A stretch of 41,810 nt of DNA from Paracoccaceae bacterium (GCA_027492585.1 JAPUEK010000088.1:1-41810); one strand, 5' to 3'. Shown: positions 28,353 to 37,957, numbered from the stretch's first letter. Made by a program: numbers and translations. Notes: generated from the sequence alone by a model not told the origin.

Positions 28353-29690
28353 TCAGGCGCAGAACAGATCGTTGGTCAGCGCGAAGAACATGAAGGACAG
28401 GACGACGAAAAGCCCCACCGTCATCAGCACCTTCAGCGCGCCGTCGGGCGGCGGACGGCGGAAAACCGCCTCATAGGCGTAAAAGACCAGATGGCCGCCA
28501 TCGAGCACCGGGATCGGGAAGAGGTTCAGAAGCCCGATCCCCAGCGACAGCGCCGCCAGCATCGACAGGAACACCTCCGGCCCGGACCGCGCCGCATCCC
28601 CCATCACCTCGGCCATGCCGATCGGGCCGGAGATGTTGCAGGTGCTGATCGAGCCGGTGATCACATGCCAGAGGCCGGAGAGCGAGGCCTTGCCGACGAA
28701 CCAAGCCTGCTCCACCGCGATCTCCACCGTTTCGGCCGGGCCGGCGCGGCGCAGCTCCGGCTCGAACAGAAGCCCGCCCGAGAGGCCGATGAGCCAGCGG
28801 GTCTCGAAGCCGCCATCGGCCAGCGGCAGATCGCGGCGGTTCGGGGTCAAGGTCACGTCGCGCACCGCGCCGTTGCGCCAGATCTTCAGCGAGACCGGCG
28901 CTCCCGCCGAAGCCTCCACGATGGGCGGCAGTTCGGAGAAGGCCGTGACCTCCTTGCCATTGGCCGACAGGATCACATCACCCGCCTCGATCCCGGCATT
29001 GATTGCCGCCGATTTCGGCTGGACCTGCACGACGGCGGGCGGGAAGGGATGCGGGCCTTGCACCTCGCGCTCAACCCCTGCGCGGTCGACCTTGTAGGTG
29101 ACGCTGGCCGCCGGAGCCAGCTCGCCCGCCACCTTAGCGAAGGTTTCGATATCCGGCGTCGCGATGCCGTTGATCGCAACCACCCGGTCGCCGGCCTCCA
29201 GCGTCTGGCCCTCGAAGGGCATCGGGCGCAGCTTGCCGACCGTCGCCGTATCCGCCGCAACGCCGATCCAGGTGATCATGCCGATGTAGACGGCCAGGGT
29301 CAGGATGAAGTTGAAGACCGGCCCCGCCGCCACCGTCGCCGCCCGCGCCCACAGGGGCGCACCGTGCATCGTGTGGCGCATCTCCTCCGCCGAAAGGCTG
29401 GCCATCGCCGCGCCATCCTTGCCGGAGGCGGCATTGGCATCGCCCAGGAACTTCACATAGCCGCCGAGCGGCACGGCGGCGAGCTGCCAGCGGGTGCCGC
29501 GCTTGTCCACCCGGCTCCACATGACCGGGCCGAAGCCCAGCGAGAAGACCTCGGCATGGATGCCCGACCAGCGCCCGACGATGTAATGGCCGAATTCATG
29601 GACGGCGACGATGATCGCCAGAGACAGCAGGAAGAATGCCACGGTCCAGGCGGTGCCGCCGACCCCGGAAAGAAGAGAGCCAAAATCCAC
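28353..29690 (-). CDS. rseP: Site-2 zinc metalloprotease RseP
   Basis: RseP cleaves anti-sigma factors and leftover signal peptides inside the inner membrane. From GTG at 29690 the protein has 445 residues. The zinc motif is HEFGH (residues 31-35) in the first transmembrane helix. A PDZ region spans about 130-280 (GDRVVAINGIATPDIETFAK, and GIEAGDVILSANGKEVTAFS), and the third metal ligand is in LFPIPVLDGGHLVFY. The GTG was chosen because it begins just before the first helix and follows AGGGCAGG. The gene starts 14 bases after dxr. The 110-base gap after it leads to the 45-residue gene. Confidence 0.95.
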   Translation of the reverse strand: MDFGSLLSGVGGTAWTVAFFLLSLAIIVAVHEFGHYIVGRWSGIHAEVFSLGFGPVMWSRVDKRGTRWQLAAVPLGGYVKFLGDANAASGKDGAAMASLSAEEMRHTMHGAPLWARAATVAAGPVFNFILTLAVYIGMITWIGVAADTATVGKLRPMPFEGQTLEAGDRVVAINGIATPDIETFAKVAGELAPAASVTYKVDRAGVEREVQGPHPFPPAVVQVQPKSAAINAGIEAGDVILSANGKEVTAFSELPPIVEASAGAPVSLKIWRNGAVRDVTLTPNRRDLPLADGGFETRWLIGLSGGLLFEPELRRAGPAETVEIAVEQAWFVGKASLSGLWHVITGSISTCNISGPIGMAEVMGDAARSGPEVFLSMLAALSLGIGLLNLFPIPVLDGGHLVFYAYEAVFRRPPPDGALKVLMTVGLFVVLSFMFFALTNDLFCA

Positions 29691-29703
29691 GCCTACCTGC
29701 CCT

Positions 29704-30888
29704 TCACCGTTTCTGCGCGCGAAGTGCCGATGCCTCCGCCGCCCTTGTCCTTGCCAGATGGTCCATGGCGAGCACATCCTCAAGGGTCCCGGCGGCTTTT
29801 CCAAGGCCGGTTTCGGACGAAAGCCGCGAAAGCGTGTCCTCGACCACCGCCGCCATGTCGGAAAAGCCGAGATCACCGGCGATGAACCCGTCGAGCGCCA
29901 CTTCCTTGGCCGCATTGAAGGCCGCCCCGGCAAGGCCGCGCACCGCCATCACCTCGCGGCAGAGCCGCAGCGCGGGATAGCGCGCGTCCTCCGGCGGGCG
30001 GAAGGTCAGCCGGCCGAGCCGGGCGAGATCCAGCCGCTCCACCGGCAGCTCCGCCCGCTCCGGCCAGTTGAGCGCGAAGCCGATGGGATGGCGCATGTCC
30101 GGCGCGCCGAGATGGGCCATCACCGCACCGTCGCGGAAACCCACCAGAGAATGAACGATGGATTCGGGGTGGATGATCACCTCCACCTGCTCCGGCGCCA
30201 CACCGAAGAATTCCCGCGTTTCAATGACTTCCAGCGCCTTGTTGAACATGGAGGCGGAATCGATGGTGATGCGCGGCCCCATGGACCAATTCGGATGGGC
30301 CAGCGCCTCCTTCACCGTGGCCTGCGCCAGCCGCTCCAGCGGCCAGTCGCGCAGGGCGCCGCCCGAGGCGGTCAGGATGATGCGCTCAACCGCCTCCGGC
30401 GCCTCGCCGCGCAGGGCCTGGAAGATGGCGGAATGCTCGCTGTCCACCGGCAGGACGGTCGCCCCCGAGGCGGCGGCGGTGGCCATCAGAAGCTGGCCCG
30501 CAGTCACGAGGCTTTCCTTGTTGGCAAGCGCCAGGCAGCGCCCCTGCGCCAGCGCCCGCATCCCCGGCACGAGGCCCGCAGCCCCGACGATGGCGCTCAT
30601 CACCCAGTCCGCGGGGCGGTCGGCGGCCTCGGCAATGGCGGCGGAACCGGCTGCAACCTCCACCCCCGACCCGGCGAGGGCTTCGCGCAGGGCAGGCAGG
30701 CACTCTTCATGGGCGGTGACGGCGATCTCGGCGCGCAGGCTCAGCGCCATCTCCGCCAGCCGGGCGATGTTGCGGCCTCCGGTCAGGGCGACGGTGCGGA
30801 ACGCCTCCGCCCCCCCGGCCCGCATCAGCAGGTCATAAGTGCTTTCGCCCACCGACCCCGTGGCCCCGAAAACGGAAATGCGCCGCAT
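29704..30888 (-). CDS. dxr: 1-deoxy-D-xylulose 5-phosphate reductoisomerase
   Basis: Dxr makes 2-C-methylerythritol 4-phosphate, the committed step of the non-mevalonate isoprenoid pathway. This feeds undecaprenyl diphosphate and, in phototrophs, carotenoid and bacteriochlorophyll tails. The 394 residues start MRRISVFGATGSVGESTYDL (NADPH fold). They include LANKESLVTAGQLL and the metal-site stretch PVDSEHSAIFQALRG, then NWSMGPRITIDSASMFNKAL. The NADPH motif has GATGSVG instead of the more common GSTGSIG. It begins 2 bases after the cdsA stop codon. Confidence 0.97.
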   Translation of the reverse strand: MRRISVFGATGSVGESTYDLLMRAGGAEAFRTVALTGGRNIARLAEMALSLRAEIAVTAHEECLPALREALAGSGVEVAAGSAAIAEAADRPADWVMSAIVGAAGLVPGMRALAQGRCLALANKESLVTAGQLLMATAAASGATVLPVDSEHSAIFQALRGEAPEAVERIILTASGGALRDWPLERLAQATVKEALAHPNWSMGPRITIDSASMFNKALEVIETREFFGVAPEQVEVIIHPESIVHSLVGFRDGAVMAHLGAPDMRHPIGFALNWPERAELPVERLDLARLGRLTFRPPEDARYPALRLCREVMAVRGLAGAAFNAAKEVALDGFIAGDLGFSDMAAVVEDTLSRLSSETGLGKAAGTLEDVLAMDHLARTRAAEASALRAQKR

Positions 30889-30890
30889 CC

Positions 30891-31697
30891 TCAGCCCCCG
30901 ATCGGCAGATCGACGAAGCGGGTCAGCAGCATCACCGCCACCATCGCCCCGGTCAGGGCGTCGAAGCGGTCCATCACCCCGCCATGGCCGGGGATGAGGT
31001 TGGAACTGTCCTTGACCCCGGTGCGGCGCTTGATCCAGCTTTCGGCGATGTCGCCCATCTGCCCGGCGAAGGCGACGAGCGGCGACAGGATCACGAGCCC
31101 CCAGCCCGCCTGCCCCGCCAGCACGAAGCCAAGCGCCAGAAGCGCCGCCCCGATCCAGCCCGCCACGGTGCCGGACCAGGTTTTCTTGGGGCTGATCGCC
31201 GGCCAGAACTTCGGCCCGCCCAGCATCCGTCCGGCGAAATAGCCCGCCACATCCGAGACGATGACGACGGAGAGAAGCCAGACGAAGGCCAGCACACCCT
31301 GCTCGTCGCGCAGAACGAACAGCCCGTGACCCGCCACCATGATCGCAAGGCCGATCAGCGTTGCCGCCACCGGATGCCGCCGCGGCGTGGCGACCAGCGC
31401 CAGACCCATCACCGGAAACAGGAACCAGGCGTTGATGCCGTCATGCGGCGCCTCGTCCAGCACCATGAGACCGGCGGCAAGCGCGGCAAGCGCCAGCGGC
31501 AGCCAGTTCGGGCCAAGCCCCGCCAGCGGTCCGGTCATCCGCGCCAGCTCCCAGATCATCACCGCCGTCAAGAGCGTGACCAGCGCCAGGAACGGCAGGC
31601 CGCCGAGCCAGATTTCAACGGCCCCCACCACCAGCATCGCCACCGCCGACAGGGCGCGCGGCTTCAGATCCGCCCATTGCGCCGCGTCCCGGCTCAT
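30891..31697 (-). CDS. cdsA: Phosphatidate cytidylyltransferase
   Basis: CdsA makes CDP-diacylglycerol from phosphatidate and CTP at the inner membrane, the branch point for all phospholipids. The 268-residue protein has about eight hydrophobic segments. The family signature near the C-terminus is SPLVAFAGQMGDIAESWIKR, then RTGVKDSSNLIPGHGGVMDR, with the conserved Asp, Lys-Asp and HGG. The ATG overlaps the uppS stop codon by 4 bases, and dxr follows 2 bases later. Confidence 0.96.
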   Translation of the reverse strand: MSRDAAQWADLKPRALSAVAMLVVGAVEIWLGGLPFLALVTLLTAVMIWELARMTGPLAGLGPNWLPLALAALAAGLMVLDEAPHDGINAWFLFPVMGLALVATPRRHPVAATLIGLAIMVAGHGLFVLRDEQGVLAFVWLLSVVIVSDVAGYFAGRMLGGPKFWPAISPKKTWSGTVAGWIGAALLALGFVLAGQAGWGLVILSPLVAFAGQMGDIAESWIKRRTGVKDSSNLIPGHGGVMDRFDALTGAMVAVMLLTRFVDLPIGG

Positions 31698-32434
31698 GCG
31701 GTGGCCACCCCGCCGAAACGGCGGTCGCGGTTGCCGAAGCGGGCCAGAATGGCGGCCAGCTCCGCAGGGGAGAAATCCGGCCAGAGCGTTCCGGTGAACT
31801 CATATTCGGCATAGGCCGCCTGCCAGGGCAGGAAATTCGAGGTCCGCGTCTCGCCGGAGGTGCGGATCACCAGATCGGGGTCGGGCAGACCGGCGGTGTC
31901 GAGCCGGGAGGAGATCAGCGCCTCCGTCACCGCTTCGGGCGCCAGCCGCCCGGCGGCCACCTCGGCAGCGATGGCGCGGGTGGCGCGGACCATCTCGTCG
32001 CGCCCGCCGTAGTTGATCGCCACGGTCAGGTTCAGCCGCGAATAGGGGGCGGTGCGCGCCTCGATCCCGGCCATCAGCTTTTGCAGCTTGGCATCAAGCC
32101 GGCTGCGGTCGCCGATGAAGCGCATCCGCACCGATTCCGCGGCGAGCCTGTCGGCCTCCCGCTCGATATAGCGGGCGAAGATCGACATGAGGCCGAGGAC
32201 CTCTTCGGTGGAGCGTTTCCAGTTCTCGGTCGAGAAGGCGTAGATGGTCAGCCAGCGGATGCCGAGATCGGGCGCGCAGCGGACGATCTCCTTCACCCGC
32301 TCGGCGCCTTTCCTGTGACCGACCAGACGCGGCCAGCCGCGATCGGTCGCCCAGCGGCCATTGCCATCCATGATGATGGCGACATGCTCCGCCGGGCGGG
32401 GCGCCTTCGGATCGGTCTTGCTGCCTGAGCCCAC
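31694..32434 (-). CDS. uppS: Undecaprenyl diphosphate synthase
   Basis: This cis-prenyltransferase makes the C55 lipid carrier for peptidoglycan. Marks are HVAIIMDGNGRWATDRGWPR (catalytic Asp), YAFSTENWKRSTEEV, AINYGGRDEMVRA and RTSGETRTSNFLPWQ near the C-terminus. GTG at 32434 gives 246 residues, the usual size, with GAGGG 5-6 bases upstream. An upstream in-frame extension to 32617 is not family-like. It lies after frr with an 89-base gap and overlaps cdsA. Confidence 0.96.
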   Translation of the reverse strand: MGSGSKTDPKAPRPAEHVAIIMDGNGRWATDRGWPRLVGHRKGAERVKEIVRCAPDLGIRWLTIYAFSTENWKRSTEEVLGLMSIFARYIEREADRLAAESVRMRFIGDRSRLDAKLQKLMAGIEARTAPYSRLNLTVAINYGGRDEMVRATRAIAAEVAAGRLAPEAVTEALISSRLDTAGLPDPDLVIRTSGETRTSNFLPWQAAYAEYEFTGTLWPDFSPAELAAILARFGNRDRRFGGVATA

Positions 32435-32523
32435 GCCACCCTCTTGCCGGTTTTCCGGACAGTGTTTTCCCGGATGCCGTTGCTGAACGGGCCGGGGAGA
32501 AATCCATCGGATCGCGCAGGCCC

Positions 32524-33090
32524 TCAGACCTGCATGATCTCGGCCTGCTTGGCGTCGAGCGCCCGGTCCACCGCGGCGATGGCCTTGTCGGTCAGCTCCT
32601 GCACCTCGTCCGACCACATCTTCTGGTCATCCTCGCCCATGCCGGCGGTCTTGGCCTTCTTGATCTGGTCCATCCCGTCGCGGCGGACGTTGCGGATGGC
32701 GACCTTGGCGCTTTCGGCATAGCCGGCGGCAACCTTGGTGAGCTGCTTCCTGCGCTCTTCGTTCAGTTCCGGGATCGGCAGGCGGATCAGCGGCCCGTCG
32801 GTGACCGGGTTGATGCCGATGCCGCTTTCGCGGATCGCCTTTTCGACCTTCTGGATCATGCCCTTGTCCCAGACGTTGATCACCACCATGCGCGGCTCCG
32901 GCACGTTGACGGTGCCGAGCTGGTTGATCGGCGTCATCTGGCCATAGGCGTCCACCATGATCGGCTCCACGATCGAGGCGGAGGCCCGCCCGGTCCTGAG
33001 CGAGCCGAATTCGGCCTTGAGCGCGGTCATGGCGCCCTCCATCCGGCGCTGGATCGCGTCGAGATCAATGTCGAGGTCGTCTTGCGACAT
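32524..33090 (-). CDS. frr: Ribosome recycling factor
   Basis: RRF splits post-termination ribosomes together with EF-G. The 188-residue protein has the two-domain pattern: [20 protein letters not shown] in the three-helix bundle, [20 protein letters not shown] in the beta domain, then [20 protein letters not shown] and [14 protein letters not shown]. The ATG at 33090 was chosen because it begins [19 protein letters not shown], matching family length. It stands between pyrH and uppS, the standard order. The 147-base gap from pyrH contains an inverted repeat GTTCT/AGAAC near 33161-33177. Confidence 0.97.
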   Translation of the reverse strand: MSQDDLDIDLDAIQRRMEGAMTALKAEFGSLRTGRASASIVEPIMVDAYGQMTPINQLGTVNVPEPRMVVINVWDKGMIQKVEKAIRESGIGINPVTDGPLIRLPIPELNEERRKQLTKVAAGYAESAKVAIRNVRRDGMDQIKKAKTAGMGEDDQKMWSDEVQELTDKAIAAVDRALDAKQAEIMQV

Positions 33091-33237
33091 CTGGCTGTTC
33101 CTTCGTCTTCTGGCGTCTTCTGGCCGCCCCCGAACATGGCTCCGGGGCGCGGGGTCTGCCGTTCTATAAGGCAGAACCTGCCTCAGGTACAGGCGCTGCA
33201 TCGGGGAAGCGGGCAGGCCCCCTCCCCCCGGCCCGTC

Positions 33238-33972
33238 TCAGTCCTGCACGCGGGTATAGGTGCCGCGCCCGGCGAGGATGCCGCGGAAACCGCCCGGCTC
33301 GTCCAGCGAGAAGACGATGATCGGCAGGTTGTTGTCGCGGGCAAGCGCGATGGCGGAGGCGTCCATGACGCCGAGATGCTTCTGGAGCACCTCGTCATAG
33401 CTCACATGGTCGTAGCGCTTGGCATCGGGATGCTTCTTGGGGTCCTTGTCATAGACCCCGTCGACCTTGGTGCCTTTGAAGATCGCCTGACAGGCCATTT
33501 CGGAGGCGCGCAGGGTCGCGGCGGTGTCGGTGGTGAAATAGGGGTTGCCGGTGCCGGCGGCGAAGATGCAGACCCGCTTCTTCTCAAGGTGGCGGACGGC
33601 GCGGCGGCGGATATAGGGCTCGCAGACCTGATCCATCGGGATGGCCGAGATGACGCGGGTGAAGACGCCAAGGCTTTCGAGCGCCGCCTGCATGGCAAGC
33701 GCGTTCATCACCGTGGCGAGCATCCCCATGTAATCGGCGGTCGTGCGCTCCATTCCCTGCGCGGAGCCTTGCAGCCCGCGGAAGATGTTGCCGCCGCCGA
33801 TCACCATGCAGATCTCCACCCCGAGATCGCGCACCGATTTCACCTCTTCGGCGATGCGCTGCACGGTCGGCGGATGCAGGCCGTAGCCCTGGTCGCCCAT
33901 CAGCGCCTCGCCCGAGATCTTGAGCATCACGCGGCTGTATTTGACGCCTTGCTCGGCGGCGGTTGTGGACAT
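33238..33972 (-). CDS. pyrH: UMP kinase
   Basis: PyrH phosphorylates UMP to UDP in pyrimidine nucleotide synthesis and is a hexameric amino-acid-kinase-fold enzyme. The 244 residues contain [71 protein letters not shown] and [19 protein letters not shown]. The ATG at 33972 gives the standard length. It is the first gene of the pyrH-to-lpxB run and diverges from miaA across repeat copy 6. tsf and rpsB, its frequent upstream neighbours, are not here. Confidence 0.97.
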   Translation of the reverse strand: MSTTAAEQGVKYSRVMLKISGEALMGDQGYGLHPPTVQRIAEEVKSVRDLGVEICMVIGGGNIFRGLQGSAQGMERTTADYMGMLATVMNALAMQAALESLGVFTRVISAIPMDQVCEPYIRRRAVRHLEKKRVCIFAAGTGNPYFTTDTAATLRASEMACQAIFKGTKVDGVYDKDPKKHPDAKRYDHVSYDEVLQKHLGVMDASAIALARDNNLPIIVFSLDEPGGFRGILAGRGTYTRVQD

Positions 33973-34058
33973 GGGTTCCCCTGCATTTCGCTGTGATCTT
34001 GGATTGGCGCGCAAAATGTCGCAAAACGGAGGCGGGTTCAACCTTGGAAGCGCCGGAG

Positions 34059-34112
34059 CCGGGGGTTTCACACCCCCGGACCCCCGTGGGATATTTGAGG
34101 CAAGATGAAAGG
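34059..34112 (+). repeat. Intergenic repeat, copy 6, fused to the miaA start
   Basis: An 8-bp stem CCGGGGGT/ACCCCCGG (34059-34079, 5-base loop) is followed by ACCCCCGTGGGATATTTGAGG and CAAGATGAAAGG. This order and spacing are the same as in copy 1. The ATG inside the last block is the only ATG available to miaA, and GAGG 4 bases before it provides the ribosome binding site, so this copy forms the translation start of a gene. Confidence 0.85.
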
Positions 34113-34989
34113 CGGAATATCCGGCCGGATCGCGGGCCTGTCGCGGGAGGCGCCGGTGCTGATCGCGGGGCCGACGGCTTCGGGCAAGTCGGCGCTGGCG
34201 ATGGAGATCGCCGCCCGCGACGGGCGGGTGGTGGTCAATGCCGATGCGCTTCAGGTCTATGGCTGCTGGCGGGTGCTGACGGCGCGGCCCTCGGTCGCGG
34301 AGGAAGCCGCCCTGCCCCATGCGCTTTACGGCCATGTCGGGCGGGAGGAGAGCTATTCAACCGGCGCCTGGCTGCGCGAGGTGCAGGGGCTGCTCGACCG
34401 CCCAGTGGTGGTGGTCGGGGGGACGGGGCTTTACTTCAGCGCGCTGACGGAGGGGCTGGCGGAGATTCCGCCGGTGCCGGGGGCCGTGCGGGCGGAGGCG
34501 GAGGCGCTGCTGGCTGCCGAAGGGGTGGCGGGGCTGCTCGCCGGGCTCGATGCCGCGACGCTGGCGCGGATCGACCGGGCCAATCCCATGCGCGTGCAGC
34601 GCGCCTGGGAGGTCCAGCGGGCGACGGGGCGCGGGCTCGCCTCCTGGCAGGCGGAGACGGGGGCGCCGGTGCTGCCCCTGTCGCGCGCCGAGGCTTTGGT
34701 GATCCGGCCCGAAGTCGGCTGGCTCGATGCGCGGATCGCGGCGCGATTCGCGGCGATGCTGGCGGGAGGCGCCCTTGAGGAGGCGCGGGCCGAAGCCCCG
34801 TTCTGGTCGCCCTCCCGCCCCTCCGGACGGGCCATCGGCGCGGCGGAACTGATCGCCCATCTCGACGGGCGGATGCGCCTCGACGAGGCCGCCGCGGCCG
34901 CGATCCTTGCCAGCCGCCGCTATGCCAAGCGGCAGCGCACCTGGTTCCGGTCGCGCATGGGGGGCTGGGGGGAGATCTCTCTGCCCTGA
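34105..34989 (+). CDS. miaA: tRNA dimethylallyltransferase MiaA
   Basis: MiaA puts the isopentenyl group on adenosine-37 of tRNAs that read UNN codons. The 294 residues carry the P-loop [39 protein letters not shown], then [39 protein letters not shown] and the tail [16 protein letters not shown]. The start at 34105 lies inside repeat copy 6. The first 12 residues look unlike the family, which normally begins close to the P-loop, so they probably come from the repeat. It is the fourth tRNA-modification gene of the window and reads away from pyrH. Confidence 0.95.
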   Translation: MKGGISGRIAGLSREAPVLIAGPTASGKSALAMEIAARDGRVVVNADALQVYGCWRVLTARPSVAEEAALPHALYGHVGREESYSTGAWLREVQGLLDRPVVVVGGTGLYFSALTEGLAEIPPVPGAVRAEAEALLAAEGVAGLLAGLDAATLARIDRANPMRVQRAWEVQRATGRGLASWQAETGAPVLPLSRAEALVIRPEVGWLDARIAARFAAMLAGGALEEARAEAPFWSPSRPSGRAIGAAELIAHLDGRMRLDEAAAAAILASRRYAKRQRTWFRSRMGGWGEISLP

Positions 34990-35030
34990 GTTGCCGGAGG
35001 TTCGGGGACACTCCTCCGCCGCGCGCGGAT

Positions 35031-35051
35031 CTGTCCACAGATTTGTCCACA
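35031..35051 (+). promoter_or_regulatory. Tandem DnaA-box-like sites
   Basis: CTGTCCACA (35031-35039) and TTGTCCACA (35043-35051) lie in the same orientation 12 bases apart, two mismatches and one mismatch from TTATCCACA. They sit in the 181-base gap between miaA and the AraC-family gene. The rest of that gap shows no clear promoter. The direct repeat is certain, DnaA binding is inference. Confidence 0.4.
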
Positions 35052-35170
35052 GCTTTCGCCTTTCTGCCCTGCGGATCTGCGGAACCTGCCATCTTTTTGC
35101 TTGGGTTGTGCGGCAAGGGCTGGTTATCTGGCTCAAAGCCCGACCGAAAAAGAATGACAGGCCCCGCCCC

Positions 35171-35965
35171 ATGACCACCACCGCTGCTTCGCAGATGCGC
35201 CTCGTCGCGATTCCCCGCCTCGCCGCCGGAGGCCGTTGGCGGGTGGAGGCGATGCGCTCGCTGTCGGAGCCCTGCCTGCTGTGGTTCACCAAGGGTCAGG
35301 GGCGCATCACCATCGGCGGCGTGACGCGCGGATATACGGCGCATAATGCCATCTTCATTCCGGCAGGCGTGATGCACGGCTTTGAAGTCGGCCCGCAAGT
35401 CTTTGGCACCGCCGTCTTTTTCGGAAAGGACTGCGGCCTTGCCCTGCCCGCCCAGCCCCAGCATCTGCGGATCCGCGAAGTTCACGCCCAGCAGGAGGTC
35501 AATGTCCTGCTCGACATGATCCAGCGGGAGATCGACAGCGAAACCCCGGCCCATGACCGGGCGGCGACCCATTACCTCGGGCTGCTCGGTGTCTGGCTGG
35601 AGCGGCAGGCGGTGCGTGCCGCCCCCGAAACCGTGCGCCCGGATGCGGCGCGACGGCTCGTCACCCGCTACACCGCGCTGATGGAGCGGCAGTTCCGCAC
35701 CGGCGCCGGGGTGGGCGAGATCGCGGCGGAGCTCGGGGTGACGGCAACCCACCTTACCCGGTGCTGCCGCGAAACCTGCGGGCGTTCGGCCATCGACCTT
35801 CTTCAGGACCGCCGGATCTTCGAAGCGCGGCGGCTTCTGGCGGAAACCGACACGCCGGTCGGTCGCATCGGGACCTCGCTCGGCTTCACCTCGCCGGCCT
35901 ATTTCACCCGCGCGTTCCAGCACCTGACCGGGCTGTCGCCCACGGCCTTCCGGCGCTCGCAATAG
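35171..35965 (+). CDS. AraC-family transcriptional regulator
   Basis: This 264-residue regulator has an N-terminal cupin-like sensor domain (LWFTKGQGRITIGGVTRGYT, then FIPAGVMHGFEVGPQVFG) and a C-terminal pair of helix-turn-helix motifs. The first is VGEIAAELGVTATHLTRCCR, the second GRIGTSLGFTSPAYFTRAF followed by LTGLSPTAFRRSQ. The ATG at 35171 precedes a normal N-terminus. It lies upstream of a peptide-type ABC importer on the same strand, and two 21-bp-spaced direct repeats stand in the gap, so local control of that importer is likely. The effector is unknown. Confidence 0.9.
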   Translation: MTTTAASQMRLVAIPRLAAGGRWRVEAMRSLSEPCLLWFTKGQGRITIGGVTRGYTAHNAIFIPAGVMHGFEVGPQVFGTAVFFGKDCGLALPAQPQHLRIREVHAQQEVNVLLDMIQREIDSETPAHDRAATHYLGLLGVWLERQAVRAAPETVRPDAARRLVTRYTALMERQFRTGAGVGEIAAELGVTATHLTRCCRETCGRSAIDLLQDRRIFEARRLLAETDTPVGRIGTSLGFTSPAYFTRAFQHLTGLSPTAFRRSQ

Positions 35966-36021
35966 GTTCAGGCCCGATTCGCGCCTTTGGAACTGTCCCT
36001 GGAAGGCGATTCGTCCGTTGT

Positions 36022-36049
36022 AGCGGAAGCCTCGTTGTATACAGCGGAA
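36022..36049 (+). promoter_or_regulatory. Direct repeats 21 bp apart upstream of the ABC importer
   Basis: AGCGGAA occurs at 36022-36028 and 36043-36049, exactly 21 bases apart, each preceded at a slightly different distance by GTTGTA. A third partial copy AGCGG follows at 36056. AraC-family dimers or monomers bind such half-sites two helical turns apart, and an AraC-family gene ends 57 bases upstream. The rest of the 346-base gap (35966-36311) has no gene. TTGACG at 36148 is a possible -35 without a good -10, and AGGGAG before 36312 is the next gene's ribosome binding site. Confidence 0.5.
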
Positions 36050-36311
36050 TCCCGTAGCGGCGCGCGCGGGCCGCCGCCTGGGGGAGCTGCCGGGGGAATA
36101 CGCCGTGACCCTGTCGCAAACAGCACTCCATGCGCCGAATCCAAGCGTTGACGTGCGGGCCGAAAAGGTGCCGAATAGCGGAGTGGGGCTCCTATGCCCC
36201 GGCGTCAGTACCCGTGTCGCGCCCGTCGTGGGGAGGGGTCGGCCGGGATCGCCGGAACTGCGCGCCCGCATCAGAAAAGAAATGGCAAAACTGCCAGTCA
36301 GGGAGACACCA

Positions 36312-37946
36312 ATGACTGAAACCACCCGAACTGCGGACCTGCACCCCGCAGCCGAGATGCATCTTCAGGATCTGCGCGCAGGCAAACTCTCCCGCCGAGA
36401 GTTCCTGACCCGCACCACCGCTCTCGGGATTTCCGCGGCAGCGGCCTATGGGCTGATGGGCGTCGACGCCCCGGCTTCCGCTCAGGAAGCCAAGGTCGGC
36501 GGCGTCCTGCGTATGGCGATGGAAACCAAGGCCCAGAAGGACCCGCGCCTGGCCGACTGGCCGCAGATCGCCAACGTCTATCGCGGCTGGCTCGAATATC
36601 TGATCCAGTACAACCCGGACGGCACCTTCGAGGGGCGCCTGCTGGAAAGCTGGCAGGCCAATGACAATGCCACCGAATATACGCTCAACATCCGTCAGGG
36701 CGTGAAGTGGAACAACGGCGACGATTTCACCGCCGATGACGTGGTGCGGATGTTCGGCCGCTGGACCGATGGCACCGTCGAGGGCAATGCGATGGCCTCG
36801 CGCTTCATGGGACTCGTCAATCCCGACACCAAGCAGCTTCGGGACGGCGCCGTGGTCAAGGTCGACGACAAGACCGTGAAGCTGGTGATGACCGAATCCG
36901 ACGTGGCCGTGGTCCCGAACCTTGCCGACTATCCGGCAGCGGTCGTCCATGCCTCGCTGAAGGACGGCGAAGACCCTTCCACCAATGCGATCGGCACCGG
37001 GCCTTACGTTCCGGGCGTCATCGCCGTGGGCGAGAAGATGACCCTTGTGCGCGCGCCGAACCACACCTGGTGGGGCGGCACGGCGCCGCTGGACGAAATC
37101 CAGTATATCGACTTCGGCACCGATCCCTCGGCGATGCTGGCCCTTGCCGGCTCCGAAGAGATCGACGCCAACTACGAGACCACCGGCGACTACATCGAGC
37201 AGCTCGACGCCCTCGGCTGGAAGATGCTCGAAGCGGTGACGGCGGCGACCCTCGTGATCCGCATGAACTCGGCGACCAGCGATCTCTACAAAGAGAAATC
37301 CGTGCGCCAGGCGATCCAGAAATCCGTCGATCCCAAGGTCGTGCTGGAACTGGGCTACAACGGCCGCGGCACCACCGCCGAGAACCACCACGCCTGCCCG
37401 GTTCACCCGGAATATGCGAAGATCCCGGCGCAGGTCATTGATCCGAAAGGCCTCAAACCGGCTCTCGAAGCGGCGGGGATCGCCGACAAGGAGCTGGAGA
37501 TCATCTCCCTCGATGATGGCTGGGAAGCGGCGACCACCGATGCCGTGGCGGCCCAGATCCGCGACGCAGGCGGCAATGTGAAGCGGACGGTGATGCCCGG
37601 TTCCACCTTCTGGAACGACTGGCAGAAGTATCCCTTCTCCTCGACCACCTGGAACCACCGCCCGCTCGCCGTCCAGAACATGTCGCTGGCCTATACCTCG
37701 ACCGGCTCCTGGAACGAGAGCGGCATGGCCAACCCCGAGTTCGATGCGGCCATGGCCAAGGCGCTCGCCCTGGCCGATGCCGATGCGCGGCGTGAGGTGA
37801 TGGTGACGCTGGAGACGATCCTTCAGGACGAAGGCTATATCATCCAGCCCTTCTGGCGCTCGCTCTTCCGGCATTGCCGTGAAGGGGTGAATATCGACAT
37901 GCACCCCTCCTTCGAGCATCACCATTACAAATGGTCGCTGGCCTGA
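36312..37946 (+). CDS. ABC importer periplasmic binding protein, family 5 (peptide type), Tat signal
   Basis: This is the solute-binding component of the importer encoded downstream. The 544-residue protein starts with a twin-arginine signal (KLSRREFL, Arg28-Arg29, then [16 protein letters not shown]) ending near ASAQEA. It should therefore fold in the cytoplasm before export. The family 5 body shows [57 protein letters not shown] and [20 protein letters not shown]. Family members bind peptides, nickel, opines or sugars. The ligand here cannot be told. AGGGAG precedes the ATG at 36312; the frame stays open upstream to 36105 but without coding character. Confidence 0.93.
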   Translation: MTETTRTADLHPAAEMHLQDLRAGKLSRREFLTRTTALGISAAAAYGLMGVDAPASAQEAKVGGVLRMAMETKAQKDPRLADWPQIANVYRGWLEYLIQYNPDGTFEGRLLESWQANDNATEYTLNIRQGVKWNNGDDFTADDVVRMFGRWTDGTVEGNAMASRFMGLVNPDTKQLRDGAVVKVDDKTVKLVMTESDVAVVPNLADYPAAVVHASLKDGEDPSTNAIGTGPYVPGVIAVGEKMTLVRAPNHTWWGGTAPLDEIQYIDFGTDPSAMLALAGSEEIDANYETTGDYIEQLDALGWKMLEAVTAATLVIRMNSATSDLYKEKSVRQAIQKSVDPKVVLELGYNGRGTTAENHHACPVHPEYAKIPAQVIDPKGLKPALEAAGIADKELEIISLDDGWEAATTDAVAAQIRDAGGNVKRTVMPGSTFWNDWQKYPFSSTTWNHRPLAVQNMSLAYTSTGSWNESGMANPEFDAAMAKALALADADARREVMVTLETILQDEGYIIQPFWRSLFRHCREGVNIDMHPSFEHHHYKWSLA

Positions 37947-37957
37947 TCCGGCTGACT

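Noticed and set aside
34031-34104. Reading repeat copy 6 as the intrinsic terminator of an upstream + strand gene
   Set aside because: The nearest upstream gene (pyrH) is on the other strand and points away, so there is no + strand transcript to end here.
36105-36311. In-frame upstream extension of the ABC binding protein
   Set aside because: The frame stays open, but the residues show no signal-peptide or family character. The ATG at 36312 has a good ribosome binding site and leads directly into the Tat signal.
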